Below, one piece after another: positions 1-7,876 of a stretch of DNA of 61,208 bases (positions are counted from its first letter, which is position 1; every line of letters begins with the position of its first letter). The notes beneath the pieces were generated by a model that made no database searches, was not told the DNA's origin, and saw only the letters and a list, made by a program, of their open reading frames with translations. The position numbers were made by a program, and so were the translations under genes. Source of the stretch: Runella sp. (GTDB lineage Bacteria; Bacteroidota; Bacteroidia; Cytophagales; Spirosomataceae); the NCBI GenBank assembly GCA_023254175.1, contig JALQYJ010000177.1, forward strand, positions 1-61,208, written 5' to 3'.

Positions 1-1
1 G

Positions 2-970
2 TCGGTGATGATGGGGGAAACAGCCGAAACAGGTGAGTTTTTGGTCTACGACCTCGATGTTCGCGATACCACCGAAGTATTGGTACAAGCAGTGACGGAG
101 CGTGGAAACCGCAATATCAATATTTTGTTGAATCCGTTTCAACCCGCGAAGGTGACATTGGCCAAAATTCCTTTACATTCGATTCAGTTTGACCCTAATG
201 AATTGAATGAATACCTCAAGCGGACGGAAGAGTATTTACGCATTGAGCGTCAAATTCGGGCAAGCCGAGAGCAATTGTTGAACGAAGTAGTGGTAAAAGC
301 AAAACGTCCCGACCCTATCAAGGACGATTCGCGGCGGGCTATGTACGGTGAGCCGAGCAATTCGGTAAAGTTCGACGTCATCAATACGGCGGGGGCATTA
401 TCTATTTTTGACGTCATTCAAGGGCGTGTCCCTGGCGTGCAAATTACGGGGAGTGGGATGAATCGTTCTATCCAAATCAGGGGAGCAGCCAATTTTAGCG
501 GTGTTGTTGAGCCTTTGTTTTTGTTGGACGGAATGGCCGTAAGCAAAGACGCGATTATGTCGATTCCTCCCACGGATGTAGAGGCTGTTGATATTCTTAA
601 AGGAGCCAATGCTGCTATTTATGGTAGCCAAGGCGGCGGGGGAGTAGTGGCCATCCTGACCAAGCGGGGCGGTTCTACCTACGACTGGGCCAAAGATCAA
701 GCAGAGGGCGTAATTACCCAAAAAATCTTGGGATATAGCCCTATACGGGTGTTTTATGCCCCAAAATATGACAAAGAAGCCCCCGAACACGTGCAACCCG
801 ATTTTCGTGCAACCTTGTTTTGGGAGCCTATGATTCAAACCGACAAAGAAGGGAAAGCCAAAGTTTCTTTTTTTGCTTCAGATGCTCAAACGGAGGTGAA
901 AGTTCGGCTAGAGGGGATGAATGCCACGGGGGCGTTGGGCGTTAAAGAAAGTACGTTTAAGGTTAACTAA
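2..970 (+). CDS. TonB-plug domain protein, C-terminal part (5' end outside window)
   Basis: The reading frame is open to the left edge, so the start lies upstream. The visible part holds a TonB receptor plug domain: the N-terminal signature of the plug (FDVIQGRVPGVQITG, about residues 137-151), IQIRGAANF, then LFLLDGMAV and VDILKGANAAIYGSQGGGG. No beta-barrel follows. The protein ends about 95 residues later with a segment resembling the macroglobulin-like part of alpha-2-macroglobulin-type proteins (LFWEPMIQTDKEGKAKVSFF). Such plug-only proteins with MG-like domains are common in Bacteroidota and are predicted to be outer-membrane associated; their substrate is unknown. A good terminator follows the stop codon. 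Confidence 0.75.
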   Translation, partial: SVMMGETAETGEFLVYDLDVRDTTEVLVQAVTERGNRNINILLNPFQPAKVTLAKIPLHSIQFDPNELNEYLKRTEEYLRIERQIRASREQLLNEVVVKAKRPDPIKDDSRRAMYGEPSNSVKFDVINTAGALSIFDVIQGRVPGVQITGSGMNRSIQIRGAANFSGVVEPLFLLDGMAVSKDAIMSIPPTDVEAVDILKGANAAIYGSQGGGGVVAILTKRGGSTYDWAKDQAEGVITQKILGYSPIRVFYAPKYDKEAPEHVQPDFRATLFWEPMIQTDKEGKAKVSFFASDAQTEVKVRLEGMNATGALGVKESTFKVN

Positions 971-985
971 GTAACGGATGATAGT

Positions 986-1023
986 AAAAGCCACCCCGAT
1001 ATTTTATCGCGGGTGGCTTTTTT
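986..1023 (+). terminator. Rho-independent terminator
   Basis: AAAAGCCACCC and GGGTGGCTTTTTT form a GC-rich hairpin ending in a T run, 16 bases after the stop codon of the TonB-plug gene. Confidence 0.85.
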
Positions 1024-1144
1024 AGTTGAATGATGATTCTCAAACGAAAAAGATTCTTTGACATCTATTCCGCCTTTGTAGTAGTAAATATGAGTAACTC
1101 TCTTTTTAAGAAAGTAGATGTTCCAACATGTACGTCTTATTTGT

Positions 1145-2053
1145 ATGAAGACCACCCAAATTCCACTCCTGAATCCTGCAGAATTCGATGACTATGTATT
1201 TGATACCTTAGTTTGGAAAAATACTCAACGGCCTTTTTTTAATCAGTTTCATGTTATTCGTTTAGAGGACTATAAAAAACACCTCATTATTCCCCAACCC
1301 CCCCACCGCCGTTCAGTTACCTTTTTTGTTTTTTTGACCAAAGGTATCCTCGAACGTCGAAAAGCATTAACAAAATACCAAATCAAGGCGGGTTCGTTCT
1401 TTTTCCTACCTGCTTTTCAAATTACCTCACTAGATACCTTGAGCGATGATGCCGAAGGTTTTTACTGTCATTTTAGTGCCGATATTTTTAGTAATAGTCC
1501 GTACAAAACTGAATTTTTACAACCTTTTTCGTTCTTACAACTGACAGGCTATCCGATTGTTGAGGTCGGAAATGAACAGAGTACCCCTTTTGTACAATTG
1601 TTTAATCGCTTACTACAAATCAATAAGACCCTTACCTCTGACCAATTTGGGTTGCTTGCCTCCTACTTGAACACCATTTTTTGGGAAGCCAATCAGTTTG
1701 TCAAACCCAACGAAAAACCTATTGGCAATGCCGCAGTCAGGATGACAGAACGTTTTAAAGCTGCTCTTTCTCTACACATTTACGAAAAACATACCGTCTC
1801 CGAATTTGCCGAACTGTTATCCGTTTCACCCAATCACTTACATAAATGTGTAAAAGCTGTGACAGGTAAAAGTGCCCATGATTTACTGGATGAAATGCGC
1901 GTTTTGGAAGCCAAGGTACTGCTCAAACAAAGTGGACTTTCCATTGCCGATATTGCTTTTAAAATTGGTAAGCTTGACCCCAGTGATTTTAGTCGGTTTT
2001 TCAAGGCTGAAACGGGTCAAACCCCCAAAGAATACCGACATTCTGCCTACTGA
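1145..2053 (+). CDS. AraC family transcriptional regulator
   Basis: The C-terminal hundred residues form an AraC/XylS double helix-turn-helix: VSEFAELLSVSPNHLHKCVK for the first HTH and IADIAFKIGKLDPSDFSRFF followed by GQTPKEYR for the second. The N-terminal 190 residues look like the cupin-type sensing domain of this family. I chose the ATG at 1145 (MKTTQIPLL) because the nine residues that an ATG at 1118 would add do not look like family sequence. The stop lies only 2 bases from the stop of the convergent apbE gene. Its target and ligand cannot be told from the sequence; Bacteroidota regulators of this layout often control neighbouring secreted or metabolic genes. Confidence 0.88.
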   Translation: MKTTQIPLLNPAEFDDYVFDTLVWKNTQRPFFNQFHVIRLEDYKKHLIIPQPPHRRSVTFFVFLTKGILERRKALTKYQIKAGSFFFLPAFQITSLDTLSDDAEGFYCHFSADIFSNSPYKTEFLQPFSFLQLTGYPIVEVGNEQSTPFVQLFNRLLQINKTLTSDQFGLLASYLNTIFWEANQFVKPNEKPIGNAAVRMTERFKAALSLHIYEKHTVSEFAELLSVSPNHLHKCVKAVTGKSAHDLLDEMRVLEAKVLLKQSGLSIADIAFKIGKLDPSDFSRFFKAETGQTPKEYRHSAY

Positions 2054-2055
2054 CC

Positions 2056-3054
2056 TCAATTTTTATAGTATGCTTTTTTACTAGCATTTTGTTCCAACAA
2101 CCATACTTCTGTATTCTTTAATCGCTTAGCGACCTTTCGGCCTTTTTCAATTCCTAATACACTAAAAGCGGTCGCAAGTGCATCGGCAGCAGTACCATTG
2201 GGAGCAACAACCGTTGTGCGGGTATGGGTTGTCAAGCCTACACCCGTGTATGGACTCACAATGTGCGAATACCTCACCCCTTTGTAATCAAAATGCCGAT
2301 ACGTACTTCCCGAAGTAGCGACCCCACAATTTTTCAATTTCAGTATATGCGTGGCAGTCGTATCCCCTCCGCCCGAACTTACTTCAATACTCCAACCCTC
2401 TTTCTCAGGTGGCGCATCTCCAATGGCCAAGTCTCCACCCGCGTCCAAGAAGGCACGATGAATACCAAATGATTTCAAGACGCTCAACACATCATCGGCA
2501 GCATACCCCTTTCCTATTGCTCCAAAATCAATCCGCATTTTTTTACGCTTCAAAACGACCGAACGATCCTTTTTTCGAAGTTGAACCAAACGATACCCCA
2601 CCGCATCGCGCGCCTCTTTAAGTTGAGGTTTGTCAGGGAAATAATTGCGCCTAACTGCCCTACGCCACAATTGAACAATCGGGCCGACAGTTACATCAAA
2701 AGCACCGTTCGCCTGACGACTATATTGTTGCGATTTCACCAAAATATCAAACAAAATCGGGCTTGCATAGAAACGCTGTCCCGTTCCTGCTGTTTCAGAA
2801 AGCCGATTTACTTCGCTTCCATCCAAATAATCGCTCAAAAGGGAGTTAAGGTAGTGAATACGAGCAAAAGCGCTATCAGAAGCTACTTTTGCAATAGAAT
2901 CACTTGAAGCATAAAAAACCAAATTAAACTCCGAACCCATGGCGTTTCGGGCATACGCAAATCGTCGAAGTGAAGAAGGTTGTTGACCAACCGATTTTAA
3001 CGCTGACAAACTCAAGCATACCAAAGTAAAAACGTATAAAGAAAGTCGGCTCAC
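2056..3054 (-). CDS. apbE: FAD:protein FMN transferase (ApbE family)
   Basis: ApbE attaches FMN from FAD to threonine residues of redox proteins such as Nqr/Rnf subunits and flavin-binding extracytoplasmic proteins. The 332-residue protein has the family motifs in order: MGSEFNLVFYA near residue 40, DFGAIGKGYAAD, DAGGDLAIG (nucleotide/Mg binding), and SHIVSPYTG. An N-terminal hydrophobic stretch ending near KSVGQQ is a probable signal peptide, as expected for an ApbE acting outside the cytoplasm. Length is normal for the family. No obvious flavinylation target lies next to it in this window. It is divergent from the cysE leader and convergent with the AraC gene. Confidence 0.9.
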   Translation of the reverse strand: MSRLSLYVFTLVCLSLSALKSVGQQPSSLRRFAYARNAMGSEFNLVFYASSDSIAKVASDSAFARIHYLNSLLSDYLDGSEVNRLSETAGTGQRFYASPILFDILVKSQQYSRQANGAFDVTVGPIVQLWRRAVRRNYFPDKPQLKEARDAVGYRLVQLRKKDRSVVLKRKKMRIDFGAIGKGYAADDVLSVLKSFGIHRAFLDAGGDLAIGDAPPEKEGWSIEVSSGGGDTTATHILKLKNCGVATSGSTYRHFDYKGVRYSHIVSPYTGVGLTTHTRTTVVAPNGTAADALATAFSVLGIEKGRKVAKRLKNTEVWLLEQNASKKAYYKN

Positions 3055-3147
3055 AAAGAATGAATTTATAGACAGATAGATATATTTTCAAAATAACCGC
3101 CAAAGTTGAACCTTTTTGCACGGTTTTTGGTATCACAAGTATAAAAA

Positions 3148-3177
3148 TTGTTCCAATGGAAACGATTCGTACCTTTG
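3148..3177 (+). promoter_or_regulatory. Bacteroidota-type promoter upstream of cysE
   Basis: TTG at 3148-3150, a 19-base spacer, and TACCTTTG at 3170-3177 match the Bacteroidota -33/-7 consensus (TTTG, 19-21 bases, TAnnTTTG). Transcription would begin near 3182. This start lies inside the small poly-cysteine ORF, so this promoter by itself would not allow that ORF to be translated. A weaker alternative that would is TTTTG at 3114-3118, a 21-base spacer and TATAAAAATTG from 3140. Confidence 0.6.
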
Positions 3178-3203
3178 CGTGTTGTTGCTGTTTCATTCGT
3201 TAA
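3156..3203 (+). CDS. Candidate cysteine-rich leader peptide of cysE
   Basis: The ORF reads M-E-T-I-R-T-F-A-C-C-C-C-F-I-R-stop. Four successive Cys codons (3180-3191) 108 bases before the serine acetyltransferase start are what an amino-acid attenuator of a cysteine gene would look like; poly-cysteine leader peptides are known from mycobacterial cysteine genes. The stop codon (3201-3203) is 10 bases before the antiterminator helix begins, so a ribosome at the stop would cover its first bases while one stalled at the Cys codons would not. Against it: the best promoter match would start transcription inside the ORF, and no Shine-Dalgarno site is present (normal in this phylum). Confidence 0.4.
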   Translation: METIRTFACCCCFIR

Positions 3204-3209
3204 GCGATT

Positions 3210-3281
3210 GAAAGGGAATAGTTTAGCCAAAGTGAATCAACCATAAAGCTGCCCTTTCCCACTCGGAAGGGCTTTTTTTTT
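3210..3281 (+). promoter_or_regulatory. Transcription attenuator in the cysE leader
   Basis: The terminator is GCCCTTTC (3251-3258) pairing with GGAAGGGC (3265-3272), followed by eight T, ending 18 bases before the cysE start codon. An alternative helix pairs GGG (3214-3216) with CCC (3252-3254) and AG-TTTA (3220-3225) with TAAA-CT (3244-3250, one bulged G). The two structures share bases 3252-3254 and exclude each other, so the leader has the layout of an antiterminator/terminator switch. The signal could be a leader peptide, a small molecule or a protein. Confidence 0.7.
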
Positions 3282-3298
3282 ATAACCTAGTCAATGCC

Positions 3299-4126
3299 AT
3301 GACCTCAACCCCAACTACCTTGTCAAACACTTTTTTTGAACGTCTCGCTGAACAAAACACCCATTATCAGTACCGTTTGCCCTCCCGAAACGAAGTCGGA
3401 AAGTTTGTGGAAGAAATGATGCGTTTTTTGTTTCCTATCACCCAAGATTGTTCGCGCTCAGCCACCAATCTACCAGAAGCTTACATCAAGCTTCAACAGC
3501 GTCTTTTGTGTTTGTTGGAACCTCTCAATGGCAACCTTGAAACCAACCATGAAGCCGTTACGGAGCAGTTTATGAAACAACTGCCTGCTATTTATGAAAA
3601 TTTGCTTTTGGATGCTCAAGCCATTTCAGACAACGACCCCGCTTCCATTGGTATTGAGGAGGTTATTGCCGTCTACCCAGGCTTTTATGCTATTGCAGTA
3701 TACCGTTTAGCGCACGCCATGGTCGATTTAGAAGTTCCTCTTCTTCCCCGTATGCTGACCGAATACGCCCACGGACTAACGGGTATTGATATTCACCCTA
3801 AAGCGAACATTGGGCAATCGTTTTTTATCGACCATGGTACAGGGGTAGTTATCGGCGAAACAACTGACATTGGCAATAATGTCAAAGTCTATCAAGGGGT
3901 AACACTTGGTGCTTTGAGCGTTTCTAAATCATTGGCAGAAACCAAACGCCACCCTACTATTGAGGATAATGTGGTGATTTATGCCAATGCGACCATTTTG
4001 GGAGGTAAAACGGTCATTGGAAACGACTCTATCATTGGAGGAAATGCTTGGTTAACTGCCAGTGTACCGGCATTTTCGCAAGTGTACCACCAAAGCGAAG
4101 TAAAAATACGCCAAACCGTATTTTAG
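3299..4126 (+). CDS. cysE: Serine O-acetyltransferase
   Basis: CysE makes O-acetylserine from serine and acetyl-CoA, the first step of cysteine synthesis, in the cytoplasm. The 275-residue protein has a helical N-terminal region and a C-terminal left-handed beta-helix of hexapeptide repeats from about residue 160: [39 protein letters not shown], then VTLG and [20 protein letters not shown]. The catalytic histidine motif FIDHGTG is intact. The long N-terminal region resembles the EpsC/SatA type usual in Bacteroidota. Expression is probably controlled by the attenuator directly upstream. A convergent hxlR-type gene ends 8 bases after its stop. Confidence 0.93.
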   Translation: MTSTPTTLSNTFFERLAEQNTHYQYRLPSRNEVGKFVEEMMRFLFPITQDCSRSATNLPEAYIKLQQRLLCLLEPLNGNLETNHEAVTEQFMKQLPAIYENLLLDAQAISDNDPASIGIEEVIAVYPGFYAIAVYRLAHAMVDLEVPLLPRMLTEYAHGLTGIDIHPKANIGQSFFIDHGTGVVIGETTDIGNNVKVYQGVTLGALSVSKSLAETKRHPTIEDNVVIYANATILGGKTVIGNDSIIGGNAWLTASVPAFSQVYHQSEVKIRQTVF

Positions 4127-4134
4127 TCTCTAAT

Positions 4135-4446
4135 TTATAAAATCGTCTCTAACTGCCGAAATACGGCTATCAATGCTTTCCCTTTGTCAGAAAGCGTATA
4201 TTCAATATGGAGTGGTTTGAGTTGAACCACTCTTTTTTCCAAAATCCCCCGCTCTTCCATTTCCTTCAATGCTGTGGCTAACGACTGCTTGTTAGAGCCT
4301 TTGAGCTGACGAAGTAGTGTATTGAATCGCAACGGCGCTTCCAAGGCCAATCGAAATAATTGCGGCTTCCATTTGCCCGAAAGCATTTTTAACAACCCCT
4401 CTACGGGACATTCTTGCCCTTGTTCTTCTTCCATCGGTGTAGTCAT
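4135..4446 (-). CDS. HxlR family HTH transcriptional regulator
   Basis: At 103 residues this is a single winged-helix protein of the HxlR/DUF24 family. The motif CPVEGLLKMLSGKWKPQLF is near the N terminus, followed by RFNTLLRQLKGSNKQSLATA (recognition helix region) and the wing HIEYTLSDKGKAL. The conserved N-terminal cysteine (CPVE, about residue 12) is the residue that senses redox or electrophile stress in many HxlR proteins. It is transcribed away from the DsbA-like gene with a 100-base shared upstream region, the usual arrangement in which HxlR represses its divergent neighbour. The target is inferred from that arrangement. Confidence 0.9.
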   Translation of the reverse strand: MTTPMEEEQGQECPVEGLLKMLSGKWKPQLFRLALEAPLRFNTLLRQLKGSNKQSLATALKEMEERGILEKRVVQLKPLHIEYTLSDKGKALIAVFRQLETIL

Positions 4447-4546
4447 CTTTTTTTGACTAATTGACTGACGTTTTGTTTTACATCAACTTTGTCCCAAAAT
4501 TGTAAAATTAAAACCATAGCTTCTAAAAAAAGTTGATTTAACAGCT

Positions 4547-5464
4547 ATGAAAACTCAAAATCCACTCCTTTGCGACCCAAAAACTGGAATTTGTGAACTT
4601 CCTCAAACCGAGTTAACTTCCATCATCAAACATATTTCAACGGAAAAAAAGCCCGTAAAAGTGATGTATTACACCGACCCTATTTGTTCAACTTGTTGGG
4701 GAATTGAACCGCAATTACGTAAGCTTAAGTTGGAATACGGCGGAGTTCTCGACATTGAATACCGAATGGGAGGCCTATTACCTGACTGGAGCTACAACAG
4801 CGGTGGCATCAGTGAGCCTTCCGACGTGGCACCTCATTGGGACGAAGTAAGCAAGTACTACGACATGCCGATTGATGGTGATGTGTGGCTCGAGGACCCA
4901 CTCCACTCATCGTTTCCTCCCTCTATTGCGTTTAAGGCAGCCCAGCTTCAAAGTGAAACTAAGGCGCTGTCTTTTTTGAGGAGAATCCGTGAGATGGTAT
5001 TTCTCGAAAAGAAAAACATTACTCAATGGTTATATTTATCGGCGGCGGCTCAGGAAGTAAGCCTGGAATTAAATCAGTTCAAGATAGATTACGAATCTAA
5101 AGCGATTGAGTTGTTTAAAGAAGACTTACAGCTAGGCAAACAGCTCGGAGTCATGGGCTTTCCAAGTTTGTTTTTTGTAGATGCGCAGCAAAATCAACAA
5201 TTGGTGTATGGCTTTAAACCTTATGCAGAGTACGAAAAAGCCATCGCAGATGCTTTTCCTGAAGTACAAAAAAGTTCTTATAACCACTCGCCCGAATATC
5301 TTTTTGGTGTCTTCCCTACATTGACTACCAAGGAGTTTGTCGAATTAAGTGAGTTATCTCGCCCTGAAAGTGACGAAAAGCTACAAGCACTTGCTCGTCA
5401 GCAAAAAATCACTCCACTGATTTCCAAAAATGGTATTCTTTGGAAAGTCATCAACACCTACTAA
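4547..5464 (+). CDS. DsbA family thioredoxin-fold protein (SpxH/FrnE-like)
   Basis: The 305-residue protein has the thioredoxin-fold active site CSTC in YYTDPICSTCWGIEPQ (about residues 41-56), the helical insertion typical of DsbA/FrnE proteins, and the cis-proline region LGVMGFPSLFFVD near residue 205. It has no signal peptide, so it probably acts in the cytoplasm. The first fifteen residues carry two extra cysteines (LLCDPKTGICEL). The C-terminal ~80 residues resemble the adaptor tail of SpxH/YjbH proteins. Divergent to an HxlR regulator with a conserved cysteine, which suggests induction by thiol-reactive stress. Whether it is an oxidoreductase or a protease adaptor cannot be told from sequence. 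Confidence 0.8.
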   Translation: MKTQNPLLCDPKTGICELPQTELTSIIKHISTEKKPVKVMYYTDPICSTCWGIEPQLRKLKLEYGGVLDIEYRMGGLLPDWSYNSGGISEPSDVAPHWDEVSKYYDMPIDGDVWLEDPLHSSFPPSIAFKAAQLQSETKALSFLRRIREMVFLEKKNITQWLYLSAAAQEVSLELNQFKIDYESKAIELFKEDLQLGKQLGVMGFPSLFFVDAQQNQQLVYGFKPYAEYEKAIADAFPEVQKSSYNHSPEYLFGVFPTLTTKEFVELSELSRPESDEKLQALARQQKITPLISKNGILWKVINTY

Positions 5465-5500
5465 GTCCACTTATTATCCCACTATTTTCACTATTTTAGC

Positions 5501-5555
5501 TTCACGCAGAGACGCATAATAATCAATTGCTTAACGTCTCTGCGACTTTGCGTGA
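5501..5555. repeat. Dispersed inverted repeat, family 1, copy 1
   Basis: CGCAGAGACG (5505-5514) and CGTCTCTGCG (5535-5544) form a perfect 10-bp stem within TTCACGCAGAGACGC ... TTTGCGTGA. It starts 37 bases after the stop codon of the DsbA-like gene. The same core occurs at 9858 and 14332, again just after stop codons. Confidence 0.85.
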
Positions 5556-5579
5556 TTAACTTTTAAAAGAAGTTAACAA

Positions 5580-5690
5580 TTAAATCTGTACCGAATCATA
5601 CACAATGACCCACTCCCAAAGGTGCGAGTAATTTTCTATAAACTTGAGGTGAATTAGATGCTTTTGGTACACTTCTTGTTCTTCCAATGT
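5580..5690 (-). pseudogene. Possible 3' remnant of a coding gene
   Basis: One minus-strand frame reads LEEQEVYQKHLIHLKFIENY and continues to YDSVQI before a stop. Its composition looks protein-like, but there is no start codon and I recognise no family. The surrounding 5465-5982 holds no convincing intact gene. Confidence 0.2.
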
Positions 5691-5934
5691 TCGGCAAAAT
5701 TAGAGAGGATATAGTTGCTACTTTCTGTAAAAATCCATTTTAATTTGGTTAAAAAATAACGCTCTTTCATTTAATGAAACGCTACGTTTTACACAACCTA
5801 TTTAACATTTACCATTTTGAAGCAACCGGATGGGAAGTAACAACACAACCAGAACGGCTCTCACCGTTGCGTAGTCCACAAACAAATTTCTGGAATCGTC
5901 AATGGTGGCTCTTGTGCCGTGGAATACCTAGCTA

Positions 5935-5984
5935 GAGGGTAAAAACGAGAGAATTGCCTTTTAACACATTCCTATTTTACCCTC
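5935..5984. repeat. 10-bp inverted repeat
   Basis: GAGGGTAAAA (5935-5944) and TTTTACCCTC (5975-5984) are perfect inverted copies 30 bases apart in a gene-poor, apparently decaying stretch. It lacks a T run; function unknown. Confidence 0.5.
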
Positions 5985-6430
5985 AGCAGTCGCAGATTGC
6001 AACTGTGCTCATTTTTGCAGGCCATACCCTACGTTTTGCTGCGGGTTTGAATCTATGAACATCAGTAGGTAAAATGGTATCAACAGTGATACTCCATTTT
6101 TTAGCAGTATCTCCAAAAGTCAGAACCACCGAAATCAAACTAGCTACGACCGCTCCAATCGCCAATGGTAGAACGCCATTGGTCAACTGAATACTAATGA
6201 CCGCCCCCACGCGCGCCGCTTCACGGATTACCTGTACGGGGTCTCGGTAGTATTCAAAAGTCGTAATAAAAGTAAGACAATCGAAGGTGTAATCTTTGAA
6301 AGGTATAAAATGGGAGTCGGCTCATACCAAATTTCCTCGAAAAAGGTACGCTGCTTGCCCGAGCAAGAAGGGAAAAATGCCGCCCCAGCGGCTTCAATGC
6401 CAATATCTTTAGTTCCGCGCTTCACTGGCT
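5983..6430 (-). pseudogene. Decayed gene with a membrane segment, unidentified
   Basis: Two overlapping minus-strand frames carry protein-like sequence: one reads VKRGTKDIGIEAAGAAFFPS and on to TPILYLSK, the other continues with FYYDFEYYRDPVQVIREAAR followed by a hydrophobic segment (GVLPLAIGAVVASLISVVLT). The switch between frames suggests a frameshifted remnant of a membrane protein. I do not recognise the family. A purine-rich tract (about 6436-6495) lies between it and the DUF1624 gene. Confidence 0.3.
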
Positions 6431-6556
6431 ATTGCAATAAGCAGAGGGAAGAGGGAGGAGGGAATAACTAAAGGAAAAGGGAAGGAGGAAGGACATGAGT
6501 GATGGAAAAATACGTAAATTTTATCCCTGATGAACAATACATCCATTACAATCACT

Positions 6557-7705
6557 TCAAACATACCGTAACCAGATTCTTTGGGTATTTGCTTTTTTGT
6601 ATTTACCAAACCACTGACACAACGGATACAGCGCTACGACAAGGCCTATCCATACCAAATATACGCCCCAGAGTGGCAAACCATTGGCGGCTTTGGGGCG
6701 GCCAAATCCGAAACCAAATTCAAAATCTTTGACCTCAAACCCTTGTGCAAACAGAACGGCAAACAGGGTCAAATGAACCATATACCAATGCAATAAATAA
6801 TAAAACATGGGGACTTTGCCGTAGGTGGCAAAAAAATGACTGAAGGCGTTTTCTACACTTTCAAAGCAGTACAAAAGCAAAAACATTGTCCCTAACGTCA
6901 TCAAATCGTACAACAAGGAAGGTGGGTATTTGGTCACATTGATGAAAGATAGTAACGTAAATAAGCTATCTTTTTGAACCGACCAAGGCTGCGGGTCGAG
7001 TAAAATATTGGTAAAGCGAAGCACCACAAAAGCGGTTAAAGTCACTCCACCCAGCTTAAAAAAAATCAGTTTTCGTTCTTGGGCAGGTTTTTTAAAATAG
7101 CTTCCTGCGCCGTATCCCGCCAACATAATGCCCAGCCAAGGAAAGAGTGGATACCCTATAATCAGCGTTTTAGAAGCAGGCAATGGCAAGGCTGTTACCG
7201 AAAAGATAGGTGTTAAAATAGTTCGCCACGCCGAACTTTCGGGTAAGGGCAAGTGCGCAAATGCCCCGTGAAGCACCATAATAGCCACACCTACAACGCC
7301 CAAAGTTGAAGAAGATACGTGGTGCAGCAAACCCAGAATCACGAAACTAAGTCCGATAGCTGCAATGACCTGAAACAGAAATACATTGAAATGAATATCC
7401 CACCAAATACCAAAGGTAATAACGGTAAATTCAAGCACCACCAGCCACAACCCTCGTTTGATTAAAAACAGGTGATTATCCTCTTTTTGAGAAGAAAAAT
7501 AAGCCGACGTTCCTGCCAAAAACACAAATATTGGAGCACAAAAATGCGTAATCCATCGGGTCACAAAAATGGGGACAGTGGTAGTTGCTAAGTTGGTGGG
7601 GTCGAAGGTTTGAGAAGGGAAGTGAATTAAATCTCGAATATGGTCGAGGGCCATAATGACCATCACAACGCCTCTTACGGTGTCAATAGAAGAAATACGT
7701 TTCAT
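6557..7705 (-). CDS. DUF1624 (heparan-alpha-glucosaminide N-acetyltransferase-like) membrane protein
   Basis: The 382-residue protein is strongly hydrophobic, with about ten predicted membrane segments. It opens with the family signature ISSIDTVRGVVMVIMALDHI, followed by ITHFCAPIFVFLAGTSAYF. Members resemble the human lysosomal enzyme that acetylates heparan glucosamine from cytosolic acetyl-CoA; in bacteria the acceptor is generally unknown. The C terminus (GLVVALYPLCQWFGKYK) is also typical. Length is normal. It stands alone on the minus strand, with decayed DNA downstream. Confidence 0.85.
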   Translation of the reverse strand: MKRISSIDTVRGVVMVIMALDHIRDLIHFPSQTFDPTNLATTTVPIFVTRWITHFCAPIFVFLAGTSAYFSSQKEDNHLFLIKRGLWLVVLEFTVITFGIWWDIHFNVFLFQVIAAIGLSFVILGLLHHVSSSTLGVVGVAIMVLHGAFAHLPLPESSAWRTILTPIFSVTALPLPASKTLIIGYPLFPWLGIMLAGYGAGSYFKKPAQERKLIFFKLGGVTLTAFVVLRFTNILLDPQPWSVQKDSLFTLLSFINVTKYPPSLLYDLMTLGTMFLLLYCFESVENAFSHFFATYGKVPMFYYLLHWYMVHLTLFAVLFAQGFEVKDFEFGFGFGRPKAANGLPLWGVYLVWIGLVVALYPLCQWFGKYKKANTQRIWLRYV

Positions 7706-7876
7706 AAAAATACCAATTTTAGCCCATTATTTCGGGCCTCTATTAAAAAGCAGAAAACAAAACCGACAGTGAGGTGATGTATTTTCATTAATAAGAAGGT
7801 AAGTTGTTGACTTCTAAATGTACTTTTCACCAAAAGTCAATTAGTTGTTGCGTTCTATCATACCCAATAATCCTAA

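Noticed and set aside
398-838. Long minus-strand ORF opposite the TonB-plug gene
   Set aside because: It is a shadow of the coding frame; its sequence has no family features.
3205-3281. Cobalamin riboswitch-like words (AAAGGGAAT, GTGAATC, GCTGCCC) in the cysE leader
   Set aside because: The order resembles the riboswitch core, but the spacing is wrong and the B12 box and most helices are missing; the words are explained by the antiterminator/terminator pairing.
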